64,000 bases of DNA from Candidatus Nitrosotenuis uzonensis. GTDB taxonomy: Archaea; Thermoproteota; Nitrososphaeria; Nitrososphaerales; Nitrosopumilaceae. Each line of letters begins with the position of its first letter. The stretch's first letter is position 1. The notes beneath the pieces are model-generated. The model worked only from the letters and a program-made list of their open reading frames with translations. It did no database searches and had not been told where the DNA came from. Position numbers and translations under genes: made by a program. Below are positions 50,079 to 60,883 of this stretch, piece after piece. Location: the NCBI RefSeq assembly GCF_000723185.1, contig NZ_CBTY010000009.1, forward strand, positions 62,001-126,000. The letters run 5' to 3'.

Positions 50079-50777
50079 TTACAGCAACATCTTAATGTAT
50101 ATGAAATTAATTAAAACTTCAAATAATAAGAATGCCGTAATAGAAAAAATTAGGATTTTTGTATACACGGTCTTAGAGATTTTTGATTTATTATGTAAAG
50201 TCCAGATTATTGAGATTAGTGACGCTGCCAAACCTATTGCCAGAAAGTCCACAGTCAGATAGTTGACAGTTCCCACGACTGAACATTCCTTTATGCCAAG
50301 GTAGCAATAGGACAGAAGAAAGGCGGTATTCCATACAGAATGAAATAAAATTGCAAACCAACCTTTTCCGCTTAACCACGTTCGTATTGAGAAAAACATA
50401 TGAGGTATTGCAAATAGAAAACTCGCATAGCCAAGCGTGTTTATCTGAAACACATGCGTGCTGAAAATGTGCGCCACTGACCATATAGCACCTGTAAACA
50501 GGATTGCTTGTGGGGTACCAGCGACATAGTAAGCAAGACCAAAGAACAAGATCTCTTCGATAGGACCAGATGTTACCGTCATAACGACTGAAATTGGAAA
50601 TGATGGAGCCTCATAATCGGAGATGACATGAGATATGCCAAATGAGGACGCATACATTATTGTAATACTGAGGGCATGATAGAATGCGGCCATCTGGATT
50701 AGGTATGAGATGGAATTTTTTTGGAATTTTTTTGTCCATGACCTCGGATTCATATCATAGATTTGTTTTGGATGCAA
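50079..50777 (-). CDS. CPBP-family intramembrane protease-like protein
   Basis: A 232-residue protein with about seven membrane helices. The three motifs of the Abi/CAAX-protease family appear in order: GPIEEILFFGL (EE motif; the usual Arg three residues later is absent), WSVAHIFSTH (His), and FHSVWNTAFLL (H..N). The missing Arg resembles atypical members. Family roles include prenyl-protein processing and bacteriocin resistance, and the specific substrate is unknown. ATG 50777 is the first in the frame and ATG 50750 is an alternative. Confidence 0.78.
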   Translation of the reverse strand: MHPKQIYDMNPRSWTKKFQKNSISYLIQMAAFYHALSITIMYASSFGISHVISDYEAPSFPISVVMTVTSGPIEEILFFGLAYYVAGTPQAILFTGAIWSVAHIFSTHVFQINTLGYASFLFAIPHMFFSIRTWLSGKGWFAILFHSVWNTAFLLSYCYLGIKECSVVGTVNYLTVDFLAIGLAASLISIIWTLHNKSKISKTVYTKILIFSITAFLLFEVLINFIYIKMLL

Positions 50778-50946
50778 CAGGTCAGATTGAATCTTGGCGT
50801 TTGTTTAGGTGTTTACTGTCTTCTAAAATTTACAATAAAATCAATTTAAAATATAATTTATAGTGATTCGGATCAATTAATTACATTTTTTATTGATTTT
50901 ATTATATTTTAATAAAAATCATTAACTAGTAGTATATTTGACTTAC

Positions 50947-51993
50947 ATGGCGACGGCATCGCTGCTTGTATATGCCGGAGTAAAATCATACAGCCTAAAG
51001 GGCAAGCTACTAAGCGAAAAAGACCTACAGATGCTGGCAGAATCAAGAGACCTCGAGGAATTGATAACTAGGATCAAGAACACCACCTATGCAGACTCTG
51101 TTTCAAAAGTTACGAAACCATACACTGCACAAAAAATTGAGCTTGCCTTAAGAGACAGATTGGCAGACATACACCACTCTATGATGATGTCAGTGGGTGG
51201 CTCCAACATTTTGTTTGCATACTATTTGAGATTCATAATAAGAAATCTGAAGATAATTCTAAAAGGAAAGGTGCTAAGTAGAGAACACGAAGACATTGCA
51301 GCGTCAATTAGCTTACATGCTGAAGAACTCATTCATGAAAGAGACATCGTACTAAAAGCACTTGTTGCAAAAGATGTAGAAGAGACGGTAACTGTGTTAA
51401 AATCGATTGGGATTGGTGATGAGGTAGATAAAGCATATTCCATATACAATGAAAAAAAACAGATCCAGATTCTTGATGTATATTTTGACAAGTTTTTCTA
51501 TGAAAATCTCTCACACGTTCTGCGAAATTCATCAGATTTTTCATTGCACAATCTATGTGGAATGGAAATAGATTATTACAATATGATGTGTATTCTTCGT
51601 GCTAAATTTTGGGATCTTGACGAAAATCAAATTCAAAATCTTTTAGTGCCGCAGATATCATCGAGTTCAAAGGAGCTTCTAACCCGCATGATTTCAGCCG
51701 ATTCTATCAAGAGCACATTCAATGAGCTTTTAAACACCAAATACAAGAACTTGGTGCCACAACAGGAAAACGCAATTGATGCTATAAGCGAATTTGAACA
51801 TGCTTTTGATAGGAGAATATTTGATGCGCATAATGCAGAATTTGTGCGTATTTTCAACTTTTCCACCATAATTTCGATCATAAAACTTCTAGAATACGAA
51901 GTTAGAAACTTGTGTGCCATAACGTTTGCAGTCGAACAAAAAATATCCGCAGATACAGTTATGAATAAAGTGTTTGCAAAAGAAAAAGAATGA
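50947..51993 (+). CDS. atpC: A-type ATP synthase subunit C
   Basis: I start at ATG 50947 (MATASLLVYAGVKSYSLKGK); TTG 50938 is in frame. The 348-residue helical protein has VKSYSLKGKLLSEKDLQML and repeated segments with YYLRFIIRNLK and YEVRNLCAITFAVEQK, as in the V/A-ATPase d/C subunit that links the rotor to the V1 head. The other subunits are not in the window, an unusual separation from the operon, though the subunit is often solitary in this group as far as I recall. The upstream 169 nt are very AT-rich and contain TATATTTTAATA about 40 nt before the start. Confidence 0.85.
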   Translation: MATASLLVYAGVKSYSLKGKLLSEKDLQMLAESRDLEELITRIKNTTYADSVSKVTKPYTAQKIELALRDRLADIHHSMMMSVGGSNILFAYYLRFIIRNLKIILKGKVLSREHEDIAASISLHAEELIHERDIVLKALVAKDVEETVTVLKSIGIGDEVDKAYSIYNEKKQIQILDVYFDKFFYENLSHVLRNSSDFSLHNLCGMEIDYYNMMCILRAKFWDLDENQIQNLLVPQISSSSKELLTRMISADSIKSTFNELLNTKYKNLVPQQENAIDAISEFEHAFDRRIFDAHNAEFVRIFNFSTIISIIKLLEYEVRNLCAITFAVEQKISADTVMNKVFAKEKE

Positions 51994-52788
51994 TTATTTT
52001 GTCAGATGATATTTGAGTTTGTCAACCATGGTCTTGATGTCTTCTGCAATTTTTTGATACATTGCAAGAGTCTCTTTGTCTGGAAACGCATCTTTTTGTG
52101 ATTTCCATTCTGATGTGATCAGGATTTTTGCATATGACTCTTTTTTTGGCTTGTATTTGTACCAGTAGGAATCATCTTTGACTATTTGTAAATAATCATA
52201 GTTTACTTTTGTCTTTGGCGTGTATACGGATACTGTGATGATACGTTCTTTAAGTAAAGAGTGCATCATGAGTTCTCTTAACACAGCATCACCACTTAGC
52301 ACCGCAATTACATCGTCAGGAATAAGCCCTGGTGGGAGTGTTGTAAGCTTGCCATATCCATCCCAAATGAAATCTTCCACTTTTGAGTGTATACGACCTT
52401 TTAGTATCTTTGTCAATGTACCTATGTTGAGTGGTCCGATGTTAATTTCAGATGGGAATGATAGAAAGTATCGAAGCTTCCACATTGTCCCTTCTGCAAT
52501 TCCCATGCCATACATGCCGCCAGGTGCAAATTCGCTTTTTGTTACAGTTTTTTTCTTAAGAATGTCAATATAGTCAATATGGTCATTGACTTTCATCACG
52601 CCTCTGCTTGCAACACCAGGGTTTGGTCCATCAAGGGAGGATCTTGGATAGTCATACTCAAAATCCATTGTACCGTCAGGAATAAGTTTGCAGTCAAGGC
52701 CAAGTGACTCTAGATGCTTATGCATTTTTTTTGCCATCTTGTCTTCTACAGCATGTGCGATTATAGAATCTGGATAATGCAGCACCAT
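51994..52788 (-). CDS. Conserved-looking hypothetical protein, 264 aa
   Basis: Starts at ATG 52788 (MVLHYPDSIIAHAVEDKMAK). Mixed alpha/beta and cytoplasmic. Features: Asp/Gly/Pro-rich SSLDGPNPGVASRGVMKV, GGMYGMGIAEGTMWKLRY and a beta-rich middle, then KTKVNYDYLQIVKDDSYW. I recognise no family or catalytic motif. The stop is exactly adjacent to the ATPase C stop (no spacer), typical of the convergent packing here. Confidence 0.65.
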   Translation of the reverse strand: MVLHYPDSIIAHAVEDKMAKKMHKHLESLGLDCKLIPDGTMDFEYDYPRSSLDGPNPGVASRGVMKVNDHIDYIDILKKKTVTKSEFAPGGMYGMGIAEGTMWKLRYFLSFPSEINIGPLNIGTLTKILKGRIHSKVEDFIWDGYGKLTTLPPGLIPDDVIAVLSGDAVLRELMMHSLLKERIITVSVYTPKTKVNYDYLQIVKDDSYWYKYKPKKESYAKILITSEWKSQKDAFPDKETLAMYQKIAEDIKTMVDKLKYHLTK

Positions 52789-52955
52789 ATCCGTACGTCA
52801 TTAATATTTTTAAGACTATTGGTCATTTTCGTATAATATTTATCTATTAATTCGATAATATACATAGTATTTATTACTTCTAGGCTAAAAAAATGTAATT
52901 TTTATATAACATATTCAATCGCAGTTAATAGGTACCTGCATATAATAAACACTGA

Positions 52956-53153
52956 ATGCAGATCACAAATGAAGAGAAACTGGCTTTGACGCCAGAATCA
53001 GGATTCAATTTGGTTGGAATAGATCCATTTGGGTCATTCGGAAGTAGGCTCTACTTAATTGAACATTATGAGCTGTATCAAGATGCATTAAAGTCAAAAA
53101 AGCGACGAAAAAACCCAGAGGAGTATCTAATCCTATATTCCAATTCAGACTAG
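52956..53153 (+). CDS. Small hypothetical protein, 65 aa
   Basis: ATG 52956 begins MQITNEEKLALTPESGFNL. It has a Gly/Phe-rich turn (IDPFGSFGSRLYLIEHYE) followed by a Lys-rich helix (ALKSKKRRKNPEEY). No membrane segment. The stop is interlocked with the rad50 stop through CTAG. The upstream 167 nt are AT-rich and serve as divergent promoters with the 264-residue gene. Confidence 0.6.
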   Translation: MQITNEEKLALTPESGFNLVGIDPFGSFGSRLYLIEHYELYQDALKSKKRRKNPEEYLILYSNSD

Positions 53154-55582
53154 GTGCTAACACGTAAAACCCTTGAGATGCCAGAATCTTTTGTTATCTG
53201 AAAGATATTATCGACGTATGCTTCAAGCTCCTTTTCATGCGAGACCAATATGATCTGCTGTGACTTTAGTTCAGATAGAAGATTTCTCACTTTTGATAAT
53301 TGTGCTTTGGAAAACCCATCTGTTGGCTCATCAAGTATGAGTAGATTTGACTTCAGTCCGTCCGATTCCCGTCTCATCATCGAGTTTAACGCAAGGCGAT
53401 ATGCTAGCGCAATGCTAGTTTTTTCACCTCCACTCAAAAATTCCACATCTTGAGTAAATCCATCTTGTTCTACAAGCGGTGTGAATTCTTCATTTATTTT
53501 TGATTCTTTAGTGACATCGTCAATCAGAACTGAATACCATTTTTTGTATATTTCATTAAAATTCTGTTGTATTGAGAGCAAAACTTGTTTTTCTATTTTA
53601 TCTATAGTCGGAATAAAGAATTCGCGCAGCCAAGCATAATAATTAGAAAATCTCAAGTGTTGTGCACGCCAGTGTTTTGCTTCCAATATTCTTTGTTCAA
53701 GATTTGTAATGTTTGCATTTTCATTTTCTAGTAACTGGGTATATCTTATCAGATCACTCTTTGTCATTTCAAGCTGTCTTTCAATATCTGCTTGTTCTTT
53801 TGTTTTGTCTATGTAGGTTTGTTCTAGGCCAGATAGACGATTTAGATCATTTAAGATGCGTTCAATTTCTTTTTTGATATCAAGGATCAAAGTATGCTGC
53901 TCTTTTGATTTAATTTGTGCATCATTTAGTAGTTGTTCTTCTTTTTTTCTTTGTGATTGAAGAGTAGATATTCGCTGTCGTGACGCCTCGAATTCTCTTT
54001 TTGCATCCTTCAATCTCCTGAGATAACTCAAGGCATCCTCGTTCGGCAGTGGAGGGAATGATTCTTCTTTTGACAAGGCAAATTGTGATTCAAGGTGTGG
54101 AATTTCTGCCTTTATTGAAGTTAAGAGATTGGTCTTTTCAAACCACTGTTCTCGTAGCGGTAAAGTACGTTCAATTTGGCGCAGCTTTTGGTCTTTTGCC
54201 GATTCTTCTTGAATGAGATGCTTGAGCGTTTCAGAAATACGCAGAGAAGCATCCTCAATTTGTCTTAGATTATCTTGCAGACTCTGTAATCTGACACGTC
54301 TTTCGTTTTCCACTTTTTTCTTGTGTTCTTGTGTAAGCTCATGCTCACAGTGAGGACATTTTGCACCCAGATTTTTTAGCTCTAATAAAAGAAGTTCAAT
54401 ATCCTTGCACTCTTTTTCAAGCAGAATCTTTTGTTTTTCAACAACAGCACACTCTGCCTTAATTGATTCTAACTTATTACGAATGTCACCTAGTTCTGTC
54501 CTGATTTTATCAGGCTCAATTTTCGACAGATTAACAAATTCTCCAAGACTCTTTTGCAGCGCTGCAAGATCAGATTCTAACGAGGTCGTTTTTGATTTGG
54601 CGTCAAGTATCTTGTCACGAATCTGGGACATATTGTTTATCTCCACATCTATTTCAGATATGGATCTAGCAGTAGGGGATCTAATTTTCTCAAGTGATTC
54701 TAATTCTGACTCTATTTCTGAGATTGTTTTCTTTGATGATATGATTTGTGAATCAAAAATAGACAGGTTGGTATTTGCATTTTTTATCTGAGCGTTTAAT
54801 TTGTCAAGCTGTACATCAAATTTTTCCTTTTGCATCATTTGTTCTTTGATCAGGTCAATTGCTTTTGTGATGCTGGATTTTCTTTTCTCAAGGGAGTCCT
54901 TATCCGAGACCAGTCGTTCTAATCGGGATTCTAGTGCAGATGCATTTTTCTTTGAGATGCTAAGGCTTTGTTCATCTTCGTTTAATTTCTCAAATCTAAC
55001 TGCAAATTCGACCATTTTTTCTTTTAGTTTGCCAGATAGGTTTTTTGCATTATCAGTTACTATTCGGTAATCCTCTATCCCAAAGGCTTTACGAATCGTT
55101 TCAAGTCTTTTACCAGTATCGCGTAGAATCTGTTTCATTTCCTCCTGGGGCGTAAACACGGCATATCTGAATATACGGCTTTCAGAACGTGGATCTGATG
55201 GCTCGTTAAATTTAAGAATTTGAAGTATTTTTTGTTTTAATTCAGATGGTGATAGCGGTTCAGTCTGTCCATCATATATAAGATAAGAATCCTTTGCGTC
55301 TTGACTTACAGAATCATTTTTTCTCTTTAACTTTCGTTTTACGATGTATCTTTTTTCATCCACTTCAAACTCCAATATCACAGAGCCCTCACTTGCTTTC
55401 TTGCTTAACAATGATTCTGGTCTTTGTGAACCAAGGCCGAATAAAGCAAATTCTATACCCATAAGCACCGAGGATTTTCCAGATCCTATATCCCCCTCAA
55501 ATAATGTGATGCCTCTTGGGAAATCAATTCTTTCTTTCTGGTAGCTTCGTATATTTTCTAGTTCAATTGAATTCAGTATCAT
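53150..55582 (-). CDS. rad50: DNA double-strand break repair ATPase Rad50
   Basis: An 810-residue SMC-like protein. Walker A GDIGSGKSSVL (about 30-40), then long coiled-coil arms, with the zinc hook CPHC in LGAKCPHCEHEL at about 400, and the signature LSGGEKTS and Walker B LLILDEPTDGFSKAQL at the end. Length is near that of other archaeal Rad50 proteins. It pairs with Mre11, tethers DNA ends and controls the nuclease. Its start overlaps the mre11 stop by 4 nt. Confidence 0.96.
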   Translation of the reverse strand: MILNSIELENIRSYQKERIDFPRGITLFEGDIGSGKSSVLMGIEFALFGLGSQRPESLLSKKASEGSVILEFEVDEKRYIVKRKLKRKNDSVSQDAKDSYLIYDGQTEPLSPSELKQKILQILKFNEPSDPRSESRIFRYAVFTPQEEMKQILRDTGKRLETIRKAFGIEDYRIVTDNAKNLSGKLKEKMVEFAVRFEKLNEDEQSLSISKKNASALESRLERLVSDKDSLEKRKSSITKAIDLIKEQMMQKEKFDVQLDKLNAQIKNANTNLSIFDSQIISSKKTISEIESELESLEKIRSPTARSISEIDVEINNMSQIRDKILDAKSKTTSLESDLAALQKSLGEFVNLSKIEPDKIRTELGDIRNKLESIKAECAVVEKQKILLEKECKDIELLLLELKNLGAKCPHCEHELTQEHKKKVENERRVRLQSLQDNLRQIEDASLRISETLKHLIQEESAKDQKLRQIERTLPLREQWFEKTNLLTSIKAEIPHLESQFALSKEESFPPLPNEDALSYLRRLKDAKREFEASRQRISTLQSQRKKEEQLLNDAQIKSKEQHTLILDIKKEIERILNDLNRLSGLEQTYIDKTKEQADIERQLEMTKSDLIRYTQLLENENANITNLEQRILEAKHWRAQHLRFSNYYAWLREFFIPTIDKIEKQVLLSIQQNFNEIYKKWYSVLIDDVTKESKINEEFTPLVEQDGFTQDVEFLSGGEKTSIALAYRLALNSMMRRESDGLKSNLLILDEPTDGFSKAQLSKVRNLLSELKSQQIILVSHEKELEAYVDNIFQITKDSGISRVLRVST

Positions 55583-56820
55583 AGCCCGAGCACCTCCATC
55601 GCATCCTGTTCTATTCTCTTGATATAGTCTGTTTTTTTCTCGTTTTCTAAAATCGGTTTGTTAAGTGTAGCAAGTAATTTCTTTGCCATCAGGATTCCAG
55701 AGTCTGATAGTAGTTCCTTCTGATCCAATCTTAGCTCGCCTATGTTTTCTTTGAATACATTAAGTTCTATTTCACTTCTGTTTCTTCCTGTAGCTTCTGT
55801 TATCTTGTATTCACGTGAGGTTAACTTGCTTTGATTTACCTTTACGTCAAGTGCACCTTTTTCCCTTAAGGTGTGTTTTAGTGATGAAAACTCGATCTCA
55901 GATGTCTTTCCCTGTGAAAGTTCACCTGAGACCTTGACGATTATTATTTTCCCTGACGGATCAATGTGAGCGATTTTCGTCATTAGTTCTGTGTTGACAG
56001 TTTTTGATATCTTCCCATGTGCATCGATTTCTACAAGCTCGTAATCGGTATTTGGAATTTCAATAAATTCAACTCTGTTAATTTTTGTATCAAAATCAAC
56101 TAATACATAGCCTCTTTTTCTTCCACGCGCGTTTTCTTCAAGATCAGAATGATATCCTGAAAACAAGGTTCCCGGATAGACAACGTTGTCATATCCAGGA
56201 TAGCTCTGATGCGAGAATGTGTGTAGATGGCCGCCTGCATAGTAGTCAAAGTTTTTTGGAAGTAATGACATCGGCATGAAATCTCCCTCTGATGTCTCCT
56301 CGGTTTTCATCTCATCGAGTCCCCCATGAAACAGAAATATCTTAAAGCCGGTAACTGATTCTAGTGATTTTCTATCAAGCCTTTCATACCATGTAACATC
56401 TTTTCCTGCCTTGAGGCCGGAAAGTCCGGCAATTAGCGCTCCTGTTTTTTTATCTACTACAAAATCAAGGTGAATTTTATCATCTGTTCCTCCAACATCG
56501 AGTGTAACTTTTTTCAGGTAGCCTGCTTCAACTAGAAGATCAATTACAGAGTTTGAGACAGGACTAAAATCATGGCTTCCATACACTACGTATACTGGAA
56601 TTCCCATATCATGTATTTGTCTGAATTTACGAAATGCGAATTTTTGGACCCTCATTTCAGGTATATTAACATGAAATAAATCGCCAGATATGACGATAAA
56701 ATCCACTTTTCTTGCTATACAATCATCGATCGCTCGCTCAAAGACATCTTGTTCCACTTTCTGCAGTGATTCTACTTTTTGAAATCCTAGATGAATGTCG
56801 GCAAGATGTGCAAATTTCAT
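55579..56820 (-). CDS. mre11: DNA repair nuclease Mre11
   Basis: A 413-residue protein. Phosphoesterase motifs: ADIHLGF (Asp8, His10), VISGDLFHV (Asp47), GSHDF and GGHLHTFSHQS, which bind two manganese ions. The C-terminal part is longer and probably contacts Rad50. It trims DNA ends at breaks. The gene is between herA (3 nt upstream) and rad50 (4-nt overlap), forming a single operon. Confidence 0.96.
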   Translation of the reverse strand: MKFAHLADIHLGFQKVESLQKVEQDVFERAIDDCIARKVDFIVISGDLFHVNIPEMRVQKFAFRKFRQIHDMGIPVYVVYGSHDFSPVSNSVIDLLVEAGYLKKVTLDVGGTDDKIHLDFVVDKKTGALIAGLSGLKAGKDVTWYERLDRKSLESVTGFKIFLFHGGLDEMKTEETSEGDFMPMSLLPKNFDYYAGGHLHTFSHQSYPGYDNVVYPGTLFSGYHSDLEENARGRKRGYVLVDFDTKINRVEFIEIPNTDYELVEIDAHGKISKTVNTELMTKIAHIDPSGKIIIVKVSGELSQGKTSEIEFSSLKHTLREKGALDVKVNQSKLTSREYKITEATGRNRSEIELNVFKENIGELRLDQKELLSDSGILMAKKLLATLNKPILENEKKTDYIKRIEQDAMEVLGL

Positions 56821-56823
56821 CTT

Positions 56824-58389
56824 CTAATACACTTTTGGTTTTGGTATCTCTTTTGAATGATCCTTTTGTCTTACTAGCTCTTCAAAAAGAGGAATTTTAA
56901 TCGGGATTGCAAATGGAACGAAAATACTTGAAATTATTGCCTCGCCTTTGTCAAGGCTTGCGATATTCCTATCATCTTCTGAGAGATCTTGCGATGCGCT
57001 CTCTATTATCGCCTTACGTTCCTGAACCATCTCATTTCCCAGAATTATTTTTGTATTCATGTTTGCCAAAATTGTTCGCGGTATGACACTGCTCAGTTGT
57101 GTTATTGCTGTGAGTCCTATCTTGAATTTGCGCCCTTCCTTCGCTATAGTACTGTATATGTTCTCATTTCTTGGAATTATCTTATCTTCACCGATCACAC
57201 GAGGTGCCTCTTCTATTACCACTGTGACTACGGGTTTTCTGTCAAGCTCCCCTTTTGCCTTGTGTTCTTTGTATCTTTCAAATATTCTTGATGCAATAAT
57301 GTTTCCCACTATTAGCTCAGCTTCATTTCCAAGACGCGATGTATCAAGTACCACAATTTTACCCGCTTCTATATCACGTACAATGTCGTCCACAGTGGTA
57401 AGTCCTTTTGTGCCCGCATCGAATACGTCATTCTTTGAATTGATCCTACCCTGTTCATCAACTTCAAGACTCAGAATCAGTCGCAGTTTTCTTTTTAGCA
57501 CAGCAAGTGTTGCAACGTGTGTTTCGGCGCCATTTCCAACGCCAAGTGAGATCAGTGGCTCTGTCATTATCCTGCTAATCCAGAACTCGCGCTCCTTTGC
57601 ATTATAGCTTCTAATTGCCTGCCATTGGGCGTCAGAAAACTCCACAATGCCCAGAAAATGTTCAGGTCGTATAGATTCCAGGTTTATTACAAGTCTGTTG
57701 GAGCCTGGAGGCGGTGTTGGTGTATAGTATACAAGATTCTGCTTTGCCAAGGGATGATCCTTTAGCCCCGGATCTTTTCTACCATAATACTCATCGTGTG
57801 CATCAAGAACCAGTGCGCCAACGCTGTTTGAATCAAGAACATGCCACAGTATAGTCTTGACAAGATTGCTCTTGCCTCTACCAGTAGTAGCGGGAATTAG
57901 TATGTGGTGCGTAAATACGTCTTCTGCTCGTAGCCATACTTCTGCATCTACGATCTTGCTTCCACTTCTTATCTTTCCAAGATAGATCTGTTCCCCACCT
58001 TTTTTGAGAAATGTCAGATCAGATGATTGTACCAATCTTAACTTGTTAAAAAACATCGGTAGAGATTTTGGCAATGTTACCTTGTTATCGGACTTGGAAA
58101 CACGTGCAAGCGGCTTTATTCTTGCAAGAACGTAATTGACAAATTCCGGCTCATAGAACTCTGCATTGATACCTCCCTGCTCCAGATTAACTCCCGACAT
58201 CATCTGTTGCATCTTGTCTTGGATCTGGCTTCCATACTCTAATGCGAATACTTGCAAAATCAAAATAGAGTCATTCTCATCAGAAACTAAAAGATCACCA
58301 ATCTCCAGATTCTTGCCAGATTTTTCCCTGACTATGACATCACCAAATGAGCCGCCTATTACTTGTCCTACTATATCGATTTGATTCAT
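56824..58389 (-). CDS. herA: HerA helicase/translocase
   Basis: A 521-residue FtsK/HerA-class ATPase. Walker [15 protein letters not shown], Walker [15 protein letters not shown], sensor region [17 protein letters not shown] and an arginine-finger-like [16 protein letters not shown]. The N-terminal HAS barrel is within residues 1-95. It forms a hexamer with NurA that translocates and resects DNA with Mre11-Rad50. The start overlaps the nurA stop by one base. Confidence 0.95.
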   Translation of the reverse strand: MNQIDIVGQVIGGSFGDVIVREKSGKNLEIGDLLVSDENDSILILQVFALEYGSQIQDKMQQMMSGVNLEQGGINAEFYEPEFVNYVLARIKPLARVSKSDNKVTLPKSLPMFFNKLRLVQSSDLTFLKKGGEQIYLGKIRSGSKIVDAEVWLRAEDVFTHHILIPATTGRGKSNLVKTILWHVLDSNSVGALVLDAHDEYYGRKDPGLKDHPLAKQNLVYYTPTPPPGSNRLVINLESIRPEHFLGIVEFSDAQWQAIRSYNAKEREFWISRIMTEPLISLGVGNGAETHVATLAVLKRKLRLILSLEVDEQGRINSKNDVFDAGTKGLTTVDDIVRDIEAGKIVVLDTSRLGNEAELIVGNIIASRIFERYKEHKAKGELDRKPVVTVVIEEAPRVIGEDKIIPRNENIYSTIAKEGRKFKIGLTAITQLSSVIPRTILANMNTKIILGNEMVQERKAIIESASQDLSEDDRNIASLDKGEAIISSIFVPFAIPIKIPLFEELVRQKDHSKEIPKPKVY

Positions 58390-59489
58390 CAGCTTGTCAC
58401 CAAGTTAAGATCATCGTGGAATTTTGTAGTAAGCGTGTATTTTTGTAGTCTTTTCCATTCGGCTACTTTTGTCATTTCAGCAACCATAAGACCACGATAC
58501 ATCTCAAGTTCATTTTTCCGGACTTGTGCGAATCTGTCAGCATCTATTGAGCCGTACGGGTAACCAGGCATTGCAAGATCATGTGAATTTGCAGCAATGC
58601 TTGCAAGAACGTCATTTTTTTCCAAGTCATCCATTCTGTTGAATTGATCACGTAGTATTTCAAATCGGAACACATGTTTTGACTTTGGATGAAATTTGGC
58701 TGCAAGCATGTGACCTCTATTATCAGAAGAGGCCATGTCTGCGATCTCTACAAACCATGTTTCGAATGGAACATTTTCCGCTATCTCCTGTATTCGTGCA
58801 AGCAGAGGCTCGCCTGATTCCATTATCAGTCGACTCGATTTTGTCAGACCACATACTATAACACCTCTTTTTTGCGCAGAATCATACAATCTTGATGCAT
58901 ATTTTGACTCGTTCTTGTATCCCGTTTGTAGAGAGCCATCCATGATAAGTATGTCCCCCTCATTCAATTCTTCTGATGCTACCTTTTCTGCCAAACTCCA
59001 TTCTGCAAATCTTCTTGAGAGGGATACTAATCGTGACTCTTGCAGAACATTCGTGTTGTCAGTTTTGTATTCCAGATCCGTTTCATCTGGAAGATATATT
59101 AGATCAGATTTAGAATAGGGGAATAATTTCGTATTATAACTTACTGTCTTTTTATCTTCATTATCGCGAACTTCAGACACTACATACGAAAAAAACTCTA
59201 TTCTTTGCTTGAGCTTTGATGCCGAGATTCTTTTCTTTCCTTCAAAAATCGAGAAATACACTCTGTTCAGTATTATCATAAAGTTTGGCGACTCTTCCAG
59301 AATGCCATCACCTCCATCTACGAAAGCAATCTTTCGCGGTTTTGTAGTCTCCAAAATTTGCATAAAATTCTCTGGCGCTATCACCTTTCCTTGTACCTTG
59401 CCGTAAGGAAACAATCGATCCGAAGGAGGTTTTTGTGTTAGTTCCTTACCAAGATTCTCAATTAATGAGCGCACCGGATTTTCTGCCAT
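58389..59489 (-). CDS. nurA: NurA 5'-3' nuclease
   Basis: A 366-residue protein. The first Asp-rich strand [17 protein letters not shown] with [13 protein letters not shown] and GLTKSSRL match the RNase H-like core with manganese-binding Asp residues. The C-terminal [19 protein letters not shown] is typical. It degrades the 5' strand at breaks in a complex with HerA. It is the first gene of the nurA-herA-mre11-rad50 operon; the upstream gap to the HEAT gene is 87 nt, with no strong TATA box seen. Confidence 0.93.
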   Translation of the reverse strand: MAENPVRSLIENLGKELTQKPPSDRLFPYGKVQGKVIAPENFMQILETTKPRKIAFVDGGDGILEESPNFMIILNRVYFSIFEGKKRISASKLKQRIEFFSYVVSEVRDNEDKKTVSYNTKLFPYSKSDLIYLPDETDLEYKTDNTNVLQESRLVSLSRRFAEWSLAEKVASEELNEGDILIMDGSLQTGYKNESKYASRLYDSAQKRGVIVCGLTKSSRLIMESGEPLLARIQEIAENVPFETWFVEIADMASSDNRGHMLAAKFHPKSKHVFRFEILRDQFNRMDDLEKNDVLASIAANSHDLAMPGYPYGSIDADRFAQVRKNELEMYRGLMVAEMTKVAEWKRLQKYTLTTKFHDDLNLVTS

Positions 59490-59576
59490 ACTATGATTGA
59501 TTTTCTACTAATCTAATACGCTTTCCTTAACAGATTAGTGAACCTCAAGTCAGCGTGATTTTACCTGTTAGTTGGT

Positions 59577-60065
59577 TCATCCACCAGTAAGTTTGGCAAA
59601 TTTTTCATTCTTTGATAGTTTTTCCATAAAGACAAGATTTGATAGTGCAACTACTGCCGATTCCTGCACTGGAATGCTTGGATCCTTCAATGCCTGCTCT
59701 AGCGTCTGTTTTGCCTCTTTTGCCCCGACAACTCCAAGTGCTATGGCTGCCTCGTGTCGGACAAACATACTAGGATCGTTCTTTGTGGCATCTTCAAGAT
59801 GAGGAATTGCGCTTCTGTATCCCATTTGTCCAAGAGAAAAGGCTGCCTCGTGTCGGACAAGCTCATTCTCATCGTTTTTTAGGACTTTGGCAATATACGG
59901 TATCTTGTCCTCCCCCCCAAAATCCACTAGTATGCATGTAGCTCGTGTCCTTATGACGTAATCATCATTATCTAGGAGATTGACAAAATAGTCGACGTCC
60001 TTTTTTTCATAGCGGTCTTCCATTTCAGCAAATAATGCAAGGCGGGATTCTGGAATTACATCCAT
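59577..60065 (-). CDS. HEAT-repeat (PBS-lyase-like) protein
   Basis: A 162-residue protein made of about five repeated helix pairs: YVIRTRATCILVDFGG, LVRHEAAFSLGQMGYRSAIPHLEDAT, FVRHEAAIALGVVGAKEAKQTLEQAL. These are EZ-type HEAT repeats, which serve as protein-protein binding. Here they might be scaffold or part of a redox or phycobilin-independent complex; no partner is clear. It lies 87 nt upstream of nurA on the same strand. Confidence 0.88.
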   Translation of the reverse strand: MDVIPESRLALFAEMEDRYEKKDVDYFVNLLDNDDYVIRTRATCILVDFGGEDKIPYIAKVLKNDENELVRHEAAFSLGQMGYRSAIPHLEDATKNDPSMFVRHEAAIALGVVGAKEAKQTLEQALKDPSIPVQESAVVALSNLVFMEKLSKNEKFAKLTGG

Positions 60066-60151
60066 TTCTGATGTGAGCAGATTCCTGCAAATATATTATT
60101 GTATGCAAGGTTCACGCTACGTTTTAAAGTGCAGTGAGATCACCACACTTT

Positions 60152-60814
60152 ATGATGGCGCAGATTGGACAGAAGGCCCCAAACCTTGGAGTTTCAAAAT
60201 GGGTGCAAGGCATGCCGACTAATATCGATCAAGAAAAAGACAAAATCGTGGTGGTCGAAGTTTTCCAAGTTAACTGTCCTGGCTGTTTCCTGTATGGAAT
60301 ACCTGAGGCAATCAACATCTACAACAAGTACAAGGATCAGGGAGTAAGGGTTCTTGGCATCGCAACTGCATTTGAGGATTTTGACAAAAACACGGTTGAG
60401 AATTTGGAACTTTTGGCAAAAACTGGTGAGGTCATAGGTGAAACGAAAAAAGCACTCACCCAATACGGAAAGATTGTCGATGGAAACAAGTTGCCTTACA
60501 AGATACCATTTCCCCTTGGTATGGATAACCTTGTAAAAGAGAGTGGTGCCCCAAGCCAAGAAAAGATGCTTGCTTTCATAAAAAGTCAGATTCCAGAGTT
60601 CGATGATCAACCAGAAACCTACAGAAAAGAGATTCTTGCAAGAGTGGAGCAGTACTTTAAGTCAAAAGAATATTCTGCAGAAACATTTGACAAATATGCC
60701 CTGCGTGGAACCCCCTCTGCAATAGTAGTAGACAGAAAAGGAATATTGCGTGATGTTTCATTTGGCCAAATGGGGCATCTTGAACCACTCGTGCAACAGT
60801 TGCTCAACGAATAG
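60152..60814 (+). CDS. TlpA-like thioredoxin/redoxin family protein
   Basis: I start at ATG 60152 (MMAQIGQKAPNLGVSKWVQG) instead of the GTG at 60134. The 220-residue protein has the redox motif FQVNCPGCFLYGIPEA (CPGC), a longer insertion with helices (FEDFDKNTVENLELLAKTGE) and GTPSAIVVDRKGIL, the cis-Pro and beta4 features of AhpC/TSA and TlpA proteins. There is no signal peptide, so a cytoplasmic reductase or peroxidase-like role is likely. It is divergent from the HEAT-repeat gene with 86 nt between. Confidence 0.87.
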   Translation: MMAQIGQKAPNLGVSKWVQGMPTNIDQEKDKIVVVEVFQVNCPGCFLYGIPEAINIYNKYKDQGVRVLGIATAFEDFDKNTVENLELLAKTGEVIGETKKALTQYGKIVDGNKLPYKIPFPLGMDNLVKESGAPSQEKMLAFIKSQIPEFDDQPETYRKEILARVEQYFKSKEYSAETFDKYALRGTPSAIVVDRKGILRDVSFGQMGHLEPLVQQLLNE

Positions 60815-60883
60815 ATTAACAGTATCAGATTTTCAAAATCATAGTTATTAAATAAGATATTGTATTATAGTAAAAAAATTCGT

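Noticed and set aside
50079-50777. CAAX prenyl protease activity
   Set aside because: The EE motif lacks its Arg and no prenylated protein target is known here; only the superfamily is supported.
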